Positions 8,297 through 16,966 of a stretch of 43,940 nucleotides of DNA are shown in pieces. Position numbers and translations under genes: made by a program. The DNA lies in contig JAJYJO010000009.1 of assembly GCA_021789435.1 (NCBI GenBank), forward strand, positions 1 to 43,940, in the 5' to 3' direction. The notes beneath the pieces were generated by a model. It was not told where the DNA came from. It saw only the letters and a program-made list of their open reading frames with translations, and made no database searches. This stretch comes from Chloroflexota bacterium (GTDB taxonomy: Bacteria; Chloroflexota; Limnocylindria; Limnocylindrales; CSP1-4). Position 1 is the stretch's first letter. Every line of letters starts with the position of its first letter.

Positions 8297-10885
8297 GTGC
8301 CTCACGTCTTCGAGACACAATTCGCCGGCAAGACCCTGACCATCGAGACCGGCAAGCTCGCCCGCCTGGCTGGCGGGTCCGTGACCGTCCGCTTCGGGGA
8401 CACGATGGTCCTCGGTACGGCCAACCGTTCGGAGCCGCGCCCCGGCCTCGACTTCTTCCCGCTCACCGTCGACTTCGAGGAGCGGATGTACGCGGCCGGG
8501 AAGATCCCGGGCGGCTTCATCAAGCGCGAGTCCCGCCCGTCGGAGGCCGCCATCCTGGCCGCCCGCCTGACCGACCGGCCGATCCGGCCGCTCTTCCCGG
8601 ACGGCTACAAGGACGACGTCCAGGTCGTCATCACGGTCCTCTCCACCGACCAGGAGAACAACCCCGACGTCCTGGGGACCGTTGCCGCCTCGGCGGCCCT
8701 GACGATCAGCGAGATCCCGTTCCTGGGCCCGATCGGCGCGGTGCGCATCGGCCGCATCGGCGGCGAGTTCGTGGTCAACCCGACGGTCGGCGAGCTTGAG
8801 GAATCGGAGCTCGACCTGATCGTGGCCGGAACACGCGACGCGATCATGATGGTCGAGGCAGGGGCGAAGATCCTGCCCGAGGCCGTGATGGCCGAGGCCA
8901 TCCTGTTCGGCCACCGTTCCCTGCAACCGCTGATCGACCTCCAGGAGGAGCTCCGGGAGGCGGTCGGCAAGGCCAAGCGCATCCCGTACCTGGAGCCGGG
9001 GGCCGGCTCGATCCTCGACTTCGTCCACCACGTTGAGCACGGCGACCCCTTCGTCGTCGTCGACGTGGAGACCACCGGCCGCGACCCGCGGCTCGCGGAC
9101 CTGCTGGAGATCGGCGCCGTCCGCGTCGAGGGCGGCCAGGTGGTCGACCGCTTCCAGACCTTCGTCAATGCCGGGCGGACGATTGTCGGCAACCAGATGC
9201 ATGGGCTGACCGACGCCGACATCGCGGGCGCGCCCGCACCGGGCGAGGCGGCCCGCCGCCTGCTGGAGTTCGCCGGCGACGCCACCCTGGTCGGCCACAA
9301 CGTCGGCTTCGACCTGGGCTTCCTCGAAGAGGCCCTCGGCGATGGCTTCCGCTTCCAGCCCGGCCGGTACCTGGACACCCTGGTGCTCACCCGCGAGGCC
9401 CACCCGGACCTCGAGTCGTACAAGCTGGGTGAGCTGGCCCGCTACTTCGGGCTGACCCACGAGACCTCGCACCGAGCGCTCTCCGACGCGGAGGCGACCG
9501 CCGGCCTCCTGGGCGTCCTGGCGGCCGACCTGCCCAACCGGATCCAGACCCTTCGGGAAGGGATCGCCGCCTCCGTTTGGGCCTTCCGCCGCGAGGGCGA
9601 GGACGCGGCCGCCCTGCTCGAGGCCGCCCGCCGTCAGGCCCGGGTCGGCCGCGGCCTGTTCGGCCTGGTCCACAAGAAGACCGTCCGCCAGCTCGTCCTC
9701 GACGAGGGGATCCGGATGGACGGCCGCTCCCTCGACGAGATCCGCCCGATCTCCGTCGAGGTCGGCCTGCTGCCGCGGGCCCACGGCTCGGGCCTCTTCA
9801 CTCGCGGCCAGACGCAGGCGCTCACGGTGGCGACCCTCGGTCCTTCCTCGGACGTGCAGCGGATCGACACGATCAGCCCCGAGACCGAGAAGCGCTACCT
9901 CCACCACTACAACATGCCGCCCTACAGCACCGGCGAGAACAAGCCGATGCGCGGCCCGGGCCGCCGGGAGATCGGCCACGGCCACCTGGCCGAGCGGGCC
10001 CTCCTGCCGGTCCTTCCCTCGGCCGAGGAGTTTCCCTACGTCATCCGCCTGGTCAGCGAGTGCGTGACGTCGAACGGCTCGACCTCGATGGCCTCCACCT
10101 GCGGCTCCACCCTGGCCCTGATGGATGCCGGGGTGCCGATCAAGGCCCCGGTCGCCGGTGCGGCCATGGGCCTGGTCACCGAGCCGGAGGACGGCCGGTT
10201 CGCCGTCCTGACCGACATCCTCGGCAAGGAGGATGCCTTCGGCGACATGGACTTCAAGGTGACCGGCACCCGCGAGGGCGTGACGGCGCTCCAGATGGAC
10301 ATCAAGGTCAAGGGGATCAACGAGGCGATCATCCGCGACGGCCTGGCCAAGGCCCACGCGGCGCGGATGGCCATCCTCGACAAGATGCTCGATGTCATCC
10401 CGGCCAGCCGCTCGGAGATGAGTGAGTTCGCGCCGCGGATCATCACCATCAAGATCAACCCGGAGAAGATCCGCGACATCATCGGCAAGGGCGGCTCGGT
10501 GATCCGCAAGATCCAGGAGGAGACCGGCACCGAGATCAACGTCGAGGACGACGGGACCGTCGAGATCGCGGCCGTCAGCGGCGAGAACTCGCGCAAGGCG
10601 ATCCAGTGGATCGAGTCGCTGACCCGCGAGGTCGAGATCGGCGGGCTCTACCTTGGCAAGGTGACCCGGATCATGGGCTTCGGCGCCTTCGTCGAGATCC
10701 TGCCGGGCAAGGAGGGCCTGGTCCGCATCGGCGAGCTGGCCGACTACCACGTCCCCTCGGTGGAGGACGTGGTCTCCGTCGGCGACGAGGTCATGGTCGT
10801 CGTCACCGAGATCGATCGCCAGGGCCGGGTCAACCTCTCCCGCAAGGCCGCCATGCAGCGCCACCTGGCCAAGTCGCCGGTCTGA
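8297..10885 (+). CDS. pnp: Polyribonucleotide nucleotidyltransferase with embedded DEDDh exonuclease domain
   Basis: PNPase: processive 3'-5' phosphorolysis of RNA. One uninterrupted 862-residue frame (typical about 700-750). Domains: RNase PH 1 (about 1-228); DEDDh exonuclease (about 250-412) with motif I VVVDVETTG (D256, E258), motif II GHNVGFD (D339) and motif III HRALSD (H392, D397), all five catalytic residues present; a helical linker (about 413-460); RNase PH 2 (about 465-705) with FTRGQTQAL, SNGSTSMAS for phosphate and D646/D652/K654 matching E. coli D486/D492/K494; KH with GKGG (730-733); S1 (about 782-850). The exonuclease occupies the position of most of the usual all-helical domain. 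DEDDh relatives include RNase T, oligoribonuclease and DnaQ, so substrate could be RNA or DNA. The GTG start has AGGAGG about 10 nt upstream. Neighbours rpsO and asd are normal, which argues against a chimeric assembly. Confidence 0.97.
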   Translation: MPHVFETQFAGKTLTIETGKLARLAGGSVTVRFGDTMVLGTANRSEPRPGLDFFPLTVDFEERMYAAGKIPGGFIKRESRPSEAAILAARLTDRPIRPLFPDGYKDDVQVVITVLSTDQENNPDVLGTVAASAALTISEIPFLGPIGAVRIGRIGGEFVVNPTVGELEESELDLIVAGTRDAIMMVEAGAKILPEAVMAEAILFGHRSLQPLIDLQEELREAVGKAKRIPYLEPGAGSILDFVHHVEHGDPFVVVDVETTGRDPRLADLLEIGAVRVEGGQVVDRFQTFVNAGRTIVGNQMHGLTDADIAGAPAPGEAARRLLEFAGDATLVGHNVGFDLGFLEEALGDGFRFQPGRYLDTLVLTREAHPDLESYKLGELARYFGLTHETSHRALSDAEATAGLLGVLAADLPNRIQTLREGIAASVWAFRREGEDAAALLEAARRQARVGRGLFGLVHKKTVRQLVLDEGIRMDGRSLDEIRPISVEVGLLPRAHGSGLFTRGQTQALTVATLGPSSDVQRIDTISPETEKRYLHHYNMPPYSTGENKPMRGPGRREIGHGHLAERALLPVLPSAEEFPYVIRLVSECVTSNGSTSMASTCGSTLALMDAGVPIKAPVAGAAMGLVTEPEDGRFAVLTDILGKEDAFGDMDFKVTGTREGVTALQMDIKVKGINEAIIRDGLAKAHAARMAILDKMLDVIPASRSEMSEFAPRIITIKINPEKIRDIIGKGGSVIRKIQEETGTEINVEDDGTVEIAAVSGENSRKAIQWIESLTREVEIGGLYLGKVTRIMGFGAFVEILPGKEGLVRIGELADYHVPSVEDVVSVGDEVMVVVTEIDRQGRVNLSRKAAMQRHLAKSPV

Positions 10886-10914
10886 GCCGGTCGTCGGCCG
10901 CCGCCAGCGACCGG

Positions 10915-10944
10915 AGCGCGCCGTCGGGAGCCCGACGGCGCGCT
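10915..10944 (+). terminator. Strong hairpin after pnp
   Basis: Perfect 14-nt inverted repeat, AGCGCGCCGTCGGG against its complement across AG, starting 30 nt after the pnp stop. No U-run follows, so it may act as a terminator without U-tract or as a 3'-end stabiliser. It abuts the asd promoter. Confidence 0.6.
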
Positions 10945-10952
10945 GCTATACT
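10944..10952 (+). promoter_or_regulatory. Extended -10 promoter for asd
   Basis: TGC followed by TATACT (10947-10952) matches an extended -10 element; no good -35 is visible because that position falls within the pnp hairpin. The predicted start is about 30 nt before the asd ATG. Confidence 0.5.
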
Positions 10953-10991
10953 CGGGCGGTGCCCGGAACGAATGTTCTCTGATCTGGAGTC

Positions 10992-12068
10992 ATGCCCGGA
11001 ATCTCGCCTCGCCCCCTGACCGTGGCGGTCGTCGGAGCCACCGGCGTCGTCGGAAGGACCATGATCCAGGTGCTCGCCGAGCGCGAGTTTCCCCTGGACG
11101 GCCTGCGGCTGCTCGCCTCCGGGCGATCCGCCGGCCAGTCGGTCGTCTTCGGCGGCCGGACCTTTCCGGTCGAGGAAGCCACGGCCGAGGCGTTCGAGGG
11201 CGTCGGGATCGCCCTCTTGAGCGCCGGCACGGAGGTCTCGCGGGACCTGGCCCCGCAGGCCGTGGCCCGGGGCACGACGGTCATCGACAACTCGAACGCC
11301 TGGCGGATGGAGCCGGCGGTCCCGCTCGTCGTCAGCCAGGTCAACCCGGACGATCTCGGCTGGCACGCCGGGATCGTCGCCAACCCGAACTGCTCCACGA
11401 TGCAGCTGGCGCCGGTCCTGATGGCTCTCCGGGATGCTGCGGGGTTGGAGCGCGTCATCGTCGACACGTATCAGGCGGTTTCCGGCACCGGGGCGGAGGC
11501 GATCGCCGAACTGGAGGCCCAGGTGCGGGCCCACGTGGCCGGCCAGCCCAAGGTGGCATCAGTCTATCCGCACCCGATCGCCTTCGAGGCCCTGCCCGAG
11601 ATCGACGTCTTCCTTGACAACGGCTACTCCCGGGAGGAGTGGAAGGTCGTCACCGAGAGCCGGAAGATCCTCCACCTGCCGGAGCTGCCGGTCAGCTGCA
11701 CGGCGGTCCGGGTGCCGGTCTTCGTCGGCCACTCGGAGGCCGTCCATGCCCAGACGCGCGAGCCGCTGACGCCGGAGCGGGCGCGCGAGCTGTTCGCGGC
11801 CGTCCCGGGGGTCGTCGTGGTCGACGAGCCCGAGGCCCACCGCTACCCGCTGGCCCAGCTGGCGGCGGGGCGTGACGAGATCTTTGTCGGGCGGATCCGC
11901 CGCGACGTATCGACCGAGCGCGGCCTGGCCTTCTGGGTCGTCTCGGACAACCTGCGCAAGGGCGCGGCGACCAACGCCGTGGAGCTGGCGGAGCTGCTCG
12001 TGGCCCGCGACTGGGTGGCCCCGGCCTCGCGCCGACCGGCTGCCGGGAGCGTCGGGGGAGCGGGGTGA
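10992..12068 (+). CDS. asd: Aspartate-semialdehyde dehydrogenase
   Basis: NADPH-dependent reduction of aspartyl phosphate to aspartate semialdehyde, on the route to Lys, Met, Thr and diaminopimelate. 358 residues: Rossmann motif GATGVVGRTM, IDNSNAWRM, catalytic ANPNCST (C134), YQAVSGTG, substrate-binding EEWKVVTESRKI, and DNLRKGAATNAVE near the end. The Shine-Dalgarno is weak (GGAG only 2 nt from ATG). The stop overlaps the next gene as GTGA. Confidence 0.96.
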   Translation: MPGISPRPLTVAVVGATGVVGRTMIQVLAEREFPLDGLRLLASGRSAGQSVVFGGRTFPVEEATAEAFEGVGIALLSAGTEVSRDLAPQAVARGTTVIDNSNAWRMEPAVPLVVSQVNPDDLGWHAGIVANPNCSTMQLAPVLMALRDAAGLERVIVDTYQAVSGTGAEAIAELEAQVRAHVAGQPKVASVYPHPIAFEALPEIDVFLDNGYSREEWKVVTESRKILHLPELPVSCTAVRVPVFVGHSEAVHAQTREPLTPERARELFAAVPGVVVVDEPEAHRYPLAQLAAGRDEIFVGRIRRDVSTERGLAFWVVSDNLRKGAATNAVELAELLVARDWVAPASRRPAAGSVGGAG

Positions 12069-12970
12069 CGGACGCCGAGCGCCGGGAAGCGCTCGACGCG
12101 ATCGCCAGGGAGGTCGCCGTCTGCACGGGCTGCAGGCTGCACGAGGGACGGACACGGGCCGTGCCCGGCGAGGGCAGCGCCGACACGGAGGTGGTCTTTG
12201 TGGGCGAGGGGCCCGGTTTCAACGAGGACCGCCAGGGCCGCCCCTTCGTGGGCCGGGCCGGCGATCTGCTGGTCCGCCTGCTGGGGACGCTCGGCTGGCG
12301 GCGGGAGGATGTCTTCATCACCAACGTCGTCAAGTGCCGGCCGCCGGACAACCGCGACCCGGAGCCGGACGAGATCGTGGCCTGCGCGCCCTTCCTGCGG
12401 CGCCAGCTGGCGATCCTCGACCCGGCCCTGGTGGTGACCCTGGGTCGGCACTCCATGGGCCGCTTTATGCCGGGGGCCCGGATCGGCCAGGTCCACGGTA
12501 CCTACCGCCCGGCGGACCCCGCCCTCGGCGCGGCCGACGCCCTCGTCTACGCCATGTACCACCCGGCGGCCGCCCTTCGGTCGGCGGAGGTGGAGCGCCA
12601 GAGCTACGAGGATGCGGCCGGCATCCCGGCCGCCCTGCTGGCCGCCCGCGAGCGGCGTGCCGGGCGGGACGCGGACGCCCCCGGGGCACCCGCCGCGATC
12701 GAGATGGCGCGGGCGGCGGATCCGGCCGGCGCCGCGCCACAGCCGGCGGAGAGCGAAAGCCGTCGCCCGGAGCCTGCCGTCGGGTCGCTCCCGCCGAGTG
12801 AGCCGGTGGCGCCGGCCCCTCACGTTGTCAACCCGCCGCTGGCCGCCTCCCCGGCCGTGTCGGCCGACCCGCCGCCCGTGCCGGCCGTGTCGCCGTCCGT
12901 CAGCCCCGCTGGGCCGGCCGATCCGTCGGCGCAGCTCACCCTCTTCGGAGGTTCGTCGCAGACCCCATGA
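12065..12970 (+). CDS. Family 4-type uracil-DNA glycosylase with disordered tail ending in a clamp-binding-like motif
   Basis: Removes uracil from DNA (base excision repair). The catalytic domain (about 1-200) has four Fe-S cysteines C20, C23, C91 and C107 with family 4 spacing, the active-site motif GEGPGFNEDRQGRPFVG, TNVVKCRPPDNR and the MYHPAAALR motif. A roughly 100-residue Ala/Pro-rich tail follows, normally absent from this family, and it ends in QLTLF (290-294), seven residues from the C-terminus. That pentapeptide matches the bacterial sliding-clamp consensus QL(S/D)LF. Overlaps both neighbours by 4 nt, so it is co-translated with asd and RNase J. Confidence 0.93.
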   Translation: MTDAERREALDAIAREVAVCTGCRLHEGRTRAVPGEGSADTEVVFVGEGPGFNEDRQGRPFVGRAGDLLVRLLGTLGWRREDVFITNVVKCRPPDNRDPEPDEIVACAPFLRRQLAILDPALVVTLGRHSMGRFMPGARIGQVHGTYRPADPALGAADALVYAMYHPAAALRSAEVERQSYEDAAGIPAALLAARERRAGRDADAPGAPAAIEMARAADPAGAAPQPAESESRRPEPAVGSLPPSEPVAPAPHVVNPPLAASPAVSADPPPVPAVSPSVSPAGPADPSAQLTLFGGSSQTP

Positions 12971-14631
12971 CCAGCCAGACGCCGCTCCGCATCATCCCGC
13001 TCGGTGGGGTGGGGGAGATCGGCAAGAACATGTACGTCTTCGAGTACGGCGACGACATCGTCGTGATCGACTGTGGCCTGATGTTCCCCGACGAGGAGAT
13101 GTTCGGCATCGACCTCGTCGTGCCGGACGTCACCTACCTGCGGGAGAACCGCGCCAAGGTCCGGGCATTCCTGATCACCCATGCCCACGAGGACCACGTC
13201 GGCGGGCTGCCCTATGTCCTGCCGGACTTCCCCGGGGTGCCCGTCTACGCCTCGACCCTGGCGCGCGGCCTGCTCTCGACCAAGATCAAGGAGCACCGCC
13301 TCCGCGACAACCCGATGCTGCCCCTGGACCCCGGCGACGAGCTGACGATCGGTCCGTTCACCGCGATCCCGTTCCGGGTGGGCCATTCCATCCCCGACGC
13401 CATGGGCATCGCCCTCCGCACGCCGCTGGGGGTCGTGGTCCACACCGGCGACTTCAAGTTCGACCACACGCCCGTGGACGGGAAGCCGTCCGACTTCCAG
13501 ATGCTGGCCCGGCTGGGCCAGGAGGGCGTGATCTGCCTGCTGTCGGACTCCACGCGAGCCGAGAATCCCGGCTACACACCGTCCGAGCGGACCGTCGGGG
13601 AGGCCTTCCGCGAGATCATGGAGCCGCTCGACGGGCGGGTCATCGTGGCCACCTTCGCCAGCAACATCGCGCGGATCCAGCAGGTGCTGGACGCCTCGCG
13701 GGACTTCGATCGCCGGGTGGCGGTCGTGGGTCGCTCCATGGAGCAGAACTTCCGGATCGCCAGCGACCTGGGCTACCTCCAGTACCCGGCCTCGCAGATC
13801 ATCCCCAAGGACCAGATCGGGCAGCTGCCGCCGGAGCGGGTGACGATCGCCACGACCGGCGCCCAGGGCGAGCCGATGGCCGGCCTGGCCCGGATGGCCA
13901 ACCGGGACCATCGTTTCGTGGAGATCCAGCCGGGCGACACCGTGATCGTCTCGGCCAGCCCGATCCCGGGCAACGAGGAGTATGTCGCCCGGACGATTGA
14001 CAACCTCTTCAAGGCCGGGGCCAACGTCTTCTACCACGCCATCAAGCACGCCCACGTCTCGGGACATGCCAGCCAGGAGGAGCTGAAGCTGATGCTGGCC
14101 CTGACCCGGCCGCGCTACTTCATCCCGATGCATGGCGAGTTCCGGATGCAGGTCCAGCACGGCCGCCTGGCGATGGAGACGGGGGTCGCCCCCGAGAACG
14201 TCTTCATCATCGAGAACGGCCAGCCGATCGAGTTCTCCCCCGACGGCTCGGCCCGGCGAGCCCAGCCCGTCACGGCGGGCTATGTCTTCGTGGACGGCCT
14301 CTCGGTCGGCGACGTGGGCGAGGTGGTCCTGCGCGACCGACGGGCCCTGGCCAGCGACGGGATGTTCCTGATCGTGGTGACGGTCGACAAGCAGACCGGC
14401 CGCGTCATCGGCCGGCCGGAGATCGTGACCCGCGGCTTCGTCCCGGCCAACGAGCGCGACCCGGTGATCGAGACCGCGGTCGAGCACGTCCTCGGCGAGC
14501 TGCAGAGCCCGGGTGATCGCCTCAGCGAGGTCGCCCTCCTGAAGAGCCGGGTCAAGGATGTCCTCTCGCAGTACCTCTACGAGCGGACCCGGCGCCGGCC
14601 GATGGTCTTCCCGGTCGTCGTGGAGGTCTGA
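12967..14631 (+). CDS. rnj: Ribonuclease J
   Basis: Metallo-beta-lactamase/beta-CASP nuclease with 5'-3' exo- and endonuclease activity in mRNA decay and rRNA processing. 554 residues: PLGGVGEIGKNM, VIDCGLMFP, zinc motif HAHEDHVGG (HxHxDH at 72-77), HTGDFKFD, the beta-CASP region (LSDSTRAENPGYTPSE, FASNIARIQQ), MHGEFR and the C-terminal domain. All metal ligands look present. Together with PNPase and NrnA it makes this locus rich in RNA-turnover enzymes. Starts in an ATGA overlap. Confidence 0.96.
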   Translation: MTSQTPLRIIPLGGVGEIGKNMYVFEYGDDIVVIDCGLMFPDEEMFGIDLVVPDVTYLRENRAKVRAFLITHAHEDHVGGLPYVLPDFPGVPVYASTLARGLLSTKIKEHRLRDNPMLPLDPGDELTIGPFTAIPFRVGHSIPDAMGIALRTPLGVVVHTGDFKFDHTPVDGKPSDFQMLARLGQEGVICLLSDSTRAENPGYTPSERTVGEAFREIMEPLDGRVIVATFASNIARIQQVLDASRDFDRRVAVVGRSMEQNFRIASDLGYLQYPASQIIPKDQIGQLPPERVTIATTGAQGEPMAGLARMANRDHRFVEIQPGDTVIVSASPIPGNEEYVARTIDNLFKAGANVFYHAIKHAHVSGHASQEELKLMLALTRPRYFIPMHGEFRMQVQHGRLAMETGVAPENVFIIENGQPIEFSPDGSARRAQPVTAGYVFVDGLSVGDVGEVVLRDRRALASDGMFLIVVTVDKQTGRVIGRPEIVTRGFVPANERDPVIETAVEHVLGELQSPGDRLSEVALLKSRVKDVLSQYLYERTRRRPMVFPVVVEV

Positions 14632-16964
14632 TGGCGACCCGACGCCGCGCCCCTGCGGCCCGGCCCGCCTCCCGTCCCGGCACCGGCCGGCGGCGACGGG
14701 GCGGCCTGCACCTGCCGGCCTGGCGGGTCTCGCCGGACGTGACCCGCTCCCTGGTCGGGATCGCCCTGCTCGTGCTCGGCGCGGTGACGCTGATCGCCCT
14801 GCTCCTGCCCGGTCGGGGAGCGCTGACCGACTGGTGGCGGAACATGATCGCGCCCTGGTTCGGGAGCGGCCGCTGGCTGCTGCCCTTCGCCCTGCTCGGC
14901 GTCGGCCTCTCCGTCCAGCGGGCCAGGGGCGTCGCCGGGGACTGGCAGCTGACCCTGCTCGGGACAGCCCTCTTCGCGGTGGGCGGCCTGGGCGTGCTGG
15001 AGCTGCTCTGGGCGGCTCACGGCGGGATCATCGGCCGCTCGCTGGCCGGCTCGCTCGGCGGGCTCCTGACCCGCCCGGGGGCCCTTGTAGTCCTGGCGGC
15101 CGTGGGGGTCGGCGGCGCGCTCCTGGCCCTGGACATGTCCCTGCACAGCCTGCTGGGCCCGCTCGGGGTCACCCTCCGCCGGGCCACCGAGCGCCTGCTG
15201 GCCCGACCGGAGCGCGGCGGCCAGCCTGCGCGGGCCTCGGCGGGCCGGCCGGCCCGCGACTGGGAACCGGTCCCGACCGGGGGGCCGGCCAGCATCCGCA
15301 ACGGCCGCTCGGCGCGGATCCCGGCGCCGACCCCCAGCGCGGCGCCCGTCTCGGCGACCTTCGCCGCCGGCGCGGTCGTGGAGGCGCCCGCTGCGGCCGG
15401 GGCCGTGGCCGCGCTCGCCGGGCCGGGCTCCGAGCACGGCCGTCCGGCCGCGCCCGTTCTCGAGCGGGGCCCGGACGATGTCACGGACGCCGGCGACGCT
15501 CCGCCGACGCGGGAGCGGCGAGCCTACCGGCTGCCGCCGCTGACGCTCCTGGAGGATGTCGCGGCGAGCAACGGCGACGGAGGGATGAACCACCGGCGGA
15601 ACGCCGAGATCATCGTCGCCAAGCTGGCCAGCTTCAACATCCCGGCCGAGGTGACGACCTACAACGCCGGCCCCGTCGTCACCCAGTACGAGGTCAAGCC
15701 CTCGCCGGACATCAAGCTGTCGCGGATCGAGGCCCTCTCCGACGACCTAGCCATGGCTTTGGCGGCCCGGACGATCCGGATCGAGGCGCCGATCCCGGGC
15801 AAGGACGTGGTGGGCCTGGAGATCCCCAACAAGGACTTCAACATCGTCTCGCTCCGCCGGATCCTGGAAGAGCCGGACGTCCGGAACGCGCCCTCGTCGC
15901 TCACCTTCGCCCTGGGCCGGGACGTGGCCGGCCACGCCCGGGCGGTCGACCTGGGCCGCATGCCCCACCTGCTGATCGCCGGGGCCACGGGCTCGGGCAA
16001 GAGCGTGATGGTCAACGCGCTGATCGCGAGCCTGCTCTGCCGGGCCACGCCCGACCAGGTCCGGATGATCCTGATCGACCTCAAGCGCGTCGAGCTGGCG
16101 GCCTACAACGGCCTGCCCCACCTGATGGTCCCGGTCATCACCGAGCCCGAGCGCGCCAAGGCGGCCCTCAAGTGGGCGGTCGGCGAGATGGAGAACCGCT
16201 ACCGACGCTTCGCGGGGGCGACTGCCCGGAACATCGCCGGCTACAACGAATCCCGGGCGGACCCGGAGGACCGGCTGCCCTTCCTGGTGATCATCGTCGA
16301 CGAGCTGGCCGACCTGATGATGCGCGAGGGCAAGAACGTCGAGGACCCCGTGGTCCGGCTCGCCCAGAAGGCGCGGGCGACCGGCATCCACCTGGTTCTC
16401 GCCACGCAGCGCCCGTCGGTCAACGTGGTGACGGGCCTGATCAAGGCAAACTTCCCGTCCCGGATCGCCTTCGCCATGGCCTCCCAGATCGACTCGCGGA
16501 CGATCCTCGATGCGCCCGGCGCGGAGGACCTGATCGGGCGGGGCGACATGCTCTACCAGCCGGCCGACCTGCCCCGGCCGATGCGCCTCCAGGGCGTCTT
16601 CGTCTCCGACAAGGAGATCGCCCGGATCACCGAGCACTGGCGGGCCGAGGCCGAGCCGCACTACGACCTGGCCGTCATCGAGTCGGACGAGGAGGGGACC
16701 GGCCGCGCCGACGACCTCGAGGACGAGGATGCCGACCGGCTGCTGCCCGATGCCGTGGTGGTGATCCAGGAGTACGATCGTGCTTCGGCCTCGCTCCTCC
16801 AGCGGCGGCTGAAGGTCGGCTACGCCCGGGCGGCGCGGATCATCGACCAGCTGGAGGCGCGGGGATACATCGGGCCGTTCGACGGGTCAAACGCGCGCCA
16901 GGTGCTCCGTCGCGACGGCGTCGGCGGAGGGGGTGCCGCCCGGTCGAACGACGACGAGGAGTAG
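14631..16964 (+). CDS. ftsK: FtsK/SpoIIIE DNA translocase
   Basis: Septum-anchored ATPase that pumps chromosome ends into daughter cells. 777 residues: basic N-terminus, four membrane helices (about 40-60, 80-97, 105-128, 150-168), an Ala/Pro-rich linker (about 190-300), alpha/beta motor with Walker A GATGSGKS (451-458), Walker B IIVDELADLMM and LATQRPSVNVVTGLIKANFP, and a C-terminal winged-helix gamma domain (SLLQRRLKVGYARAARIIDQ) that reads KOPS/SRS-type sites. The linker is short relative to E. coli FtsK and like SpoIIIE. Starts in TGATG shared with the RNase J stop. Confidence 0.96.
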   Translation: MATRRRAPAARPASRPGTGRRRRGGLHLPAWRVSPDVTRSLVGIALLVLGAVTLIALLLPGRGALTDWWRNMIAPWFGSGRWLLPFALLGVGLSVQRARGVAGDWQLTLLGTALFAVGGLGVLELLWAAHGGIIGRSLAGSLGGLLTRPGALVVLAAVGVGGALLALDMSLHSLLGPLGVTLRRATERLLARPERGGQPARASAGRPARDWEPVPTGGPASIRNGRSARIPAPTPSAAPVSATFAAGAVVEAPAAAGAVAALAGPGSEHGRPAAPVLERGPDDVTDAGDAPPTRERRAYRLPPLTLLEDVAASNGDGGMNHRRNAEIIVAKLASFNIPAEVTTYNAGPVVTQYEVKPSPDIKLSRIEALSDDLAMALAARTIRIEAPIPGKDVVGLEIPNKDFNIVSLRRILEEPDVRNAPSSLTFALGRDVAGHARAVDLGRMPHLLIAGATGSGKSVMVNALIASLLCRATPDQVRMILIDLKRVELAAYNGLPHLMVPVITEPERAKAALKWAVGEMENRYRRFAGATARNIAGYNESRADPEDRLPFLVIIVDELADLMMREGKNVEDPVVRLAQKARATGIHLVLATQRPSVNVVTGLIKANFPSRIAFAMASQIDSRTILDAPGAEDLIGRGDMLYQPADLPRPMRLQGVFVSDKEIARITEHWRAEAEPHYDLAVIESDEEGTGRADDLEDEDADRLLPDAVVVIQEYDRASASLLQRRLKVGYARAARIIDQLEARGYIGPFDGSNARQVLRRDGVGGGGAARSNDDEE

Positions 16965-16966
16965 GC

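Noticed and set aside
7988-10864. 958-codon minus-strand frame opposite rpsO and pnp
   Set aside because: Same codon-composition effect; no recognisable domain or ribosome binding site.
14558-16966. Long plus-strand frame running through ftsK into the rodZ-like gene
   Set aside because: Only the part after the GTG at 16967 resembles a protein family; the rest is out of frame with FtsK.
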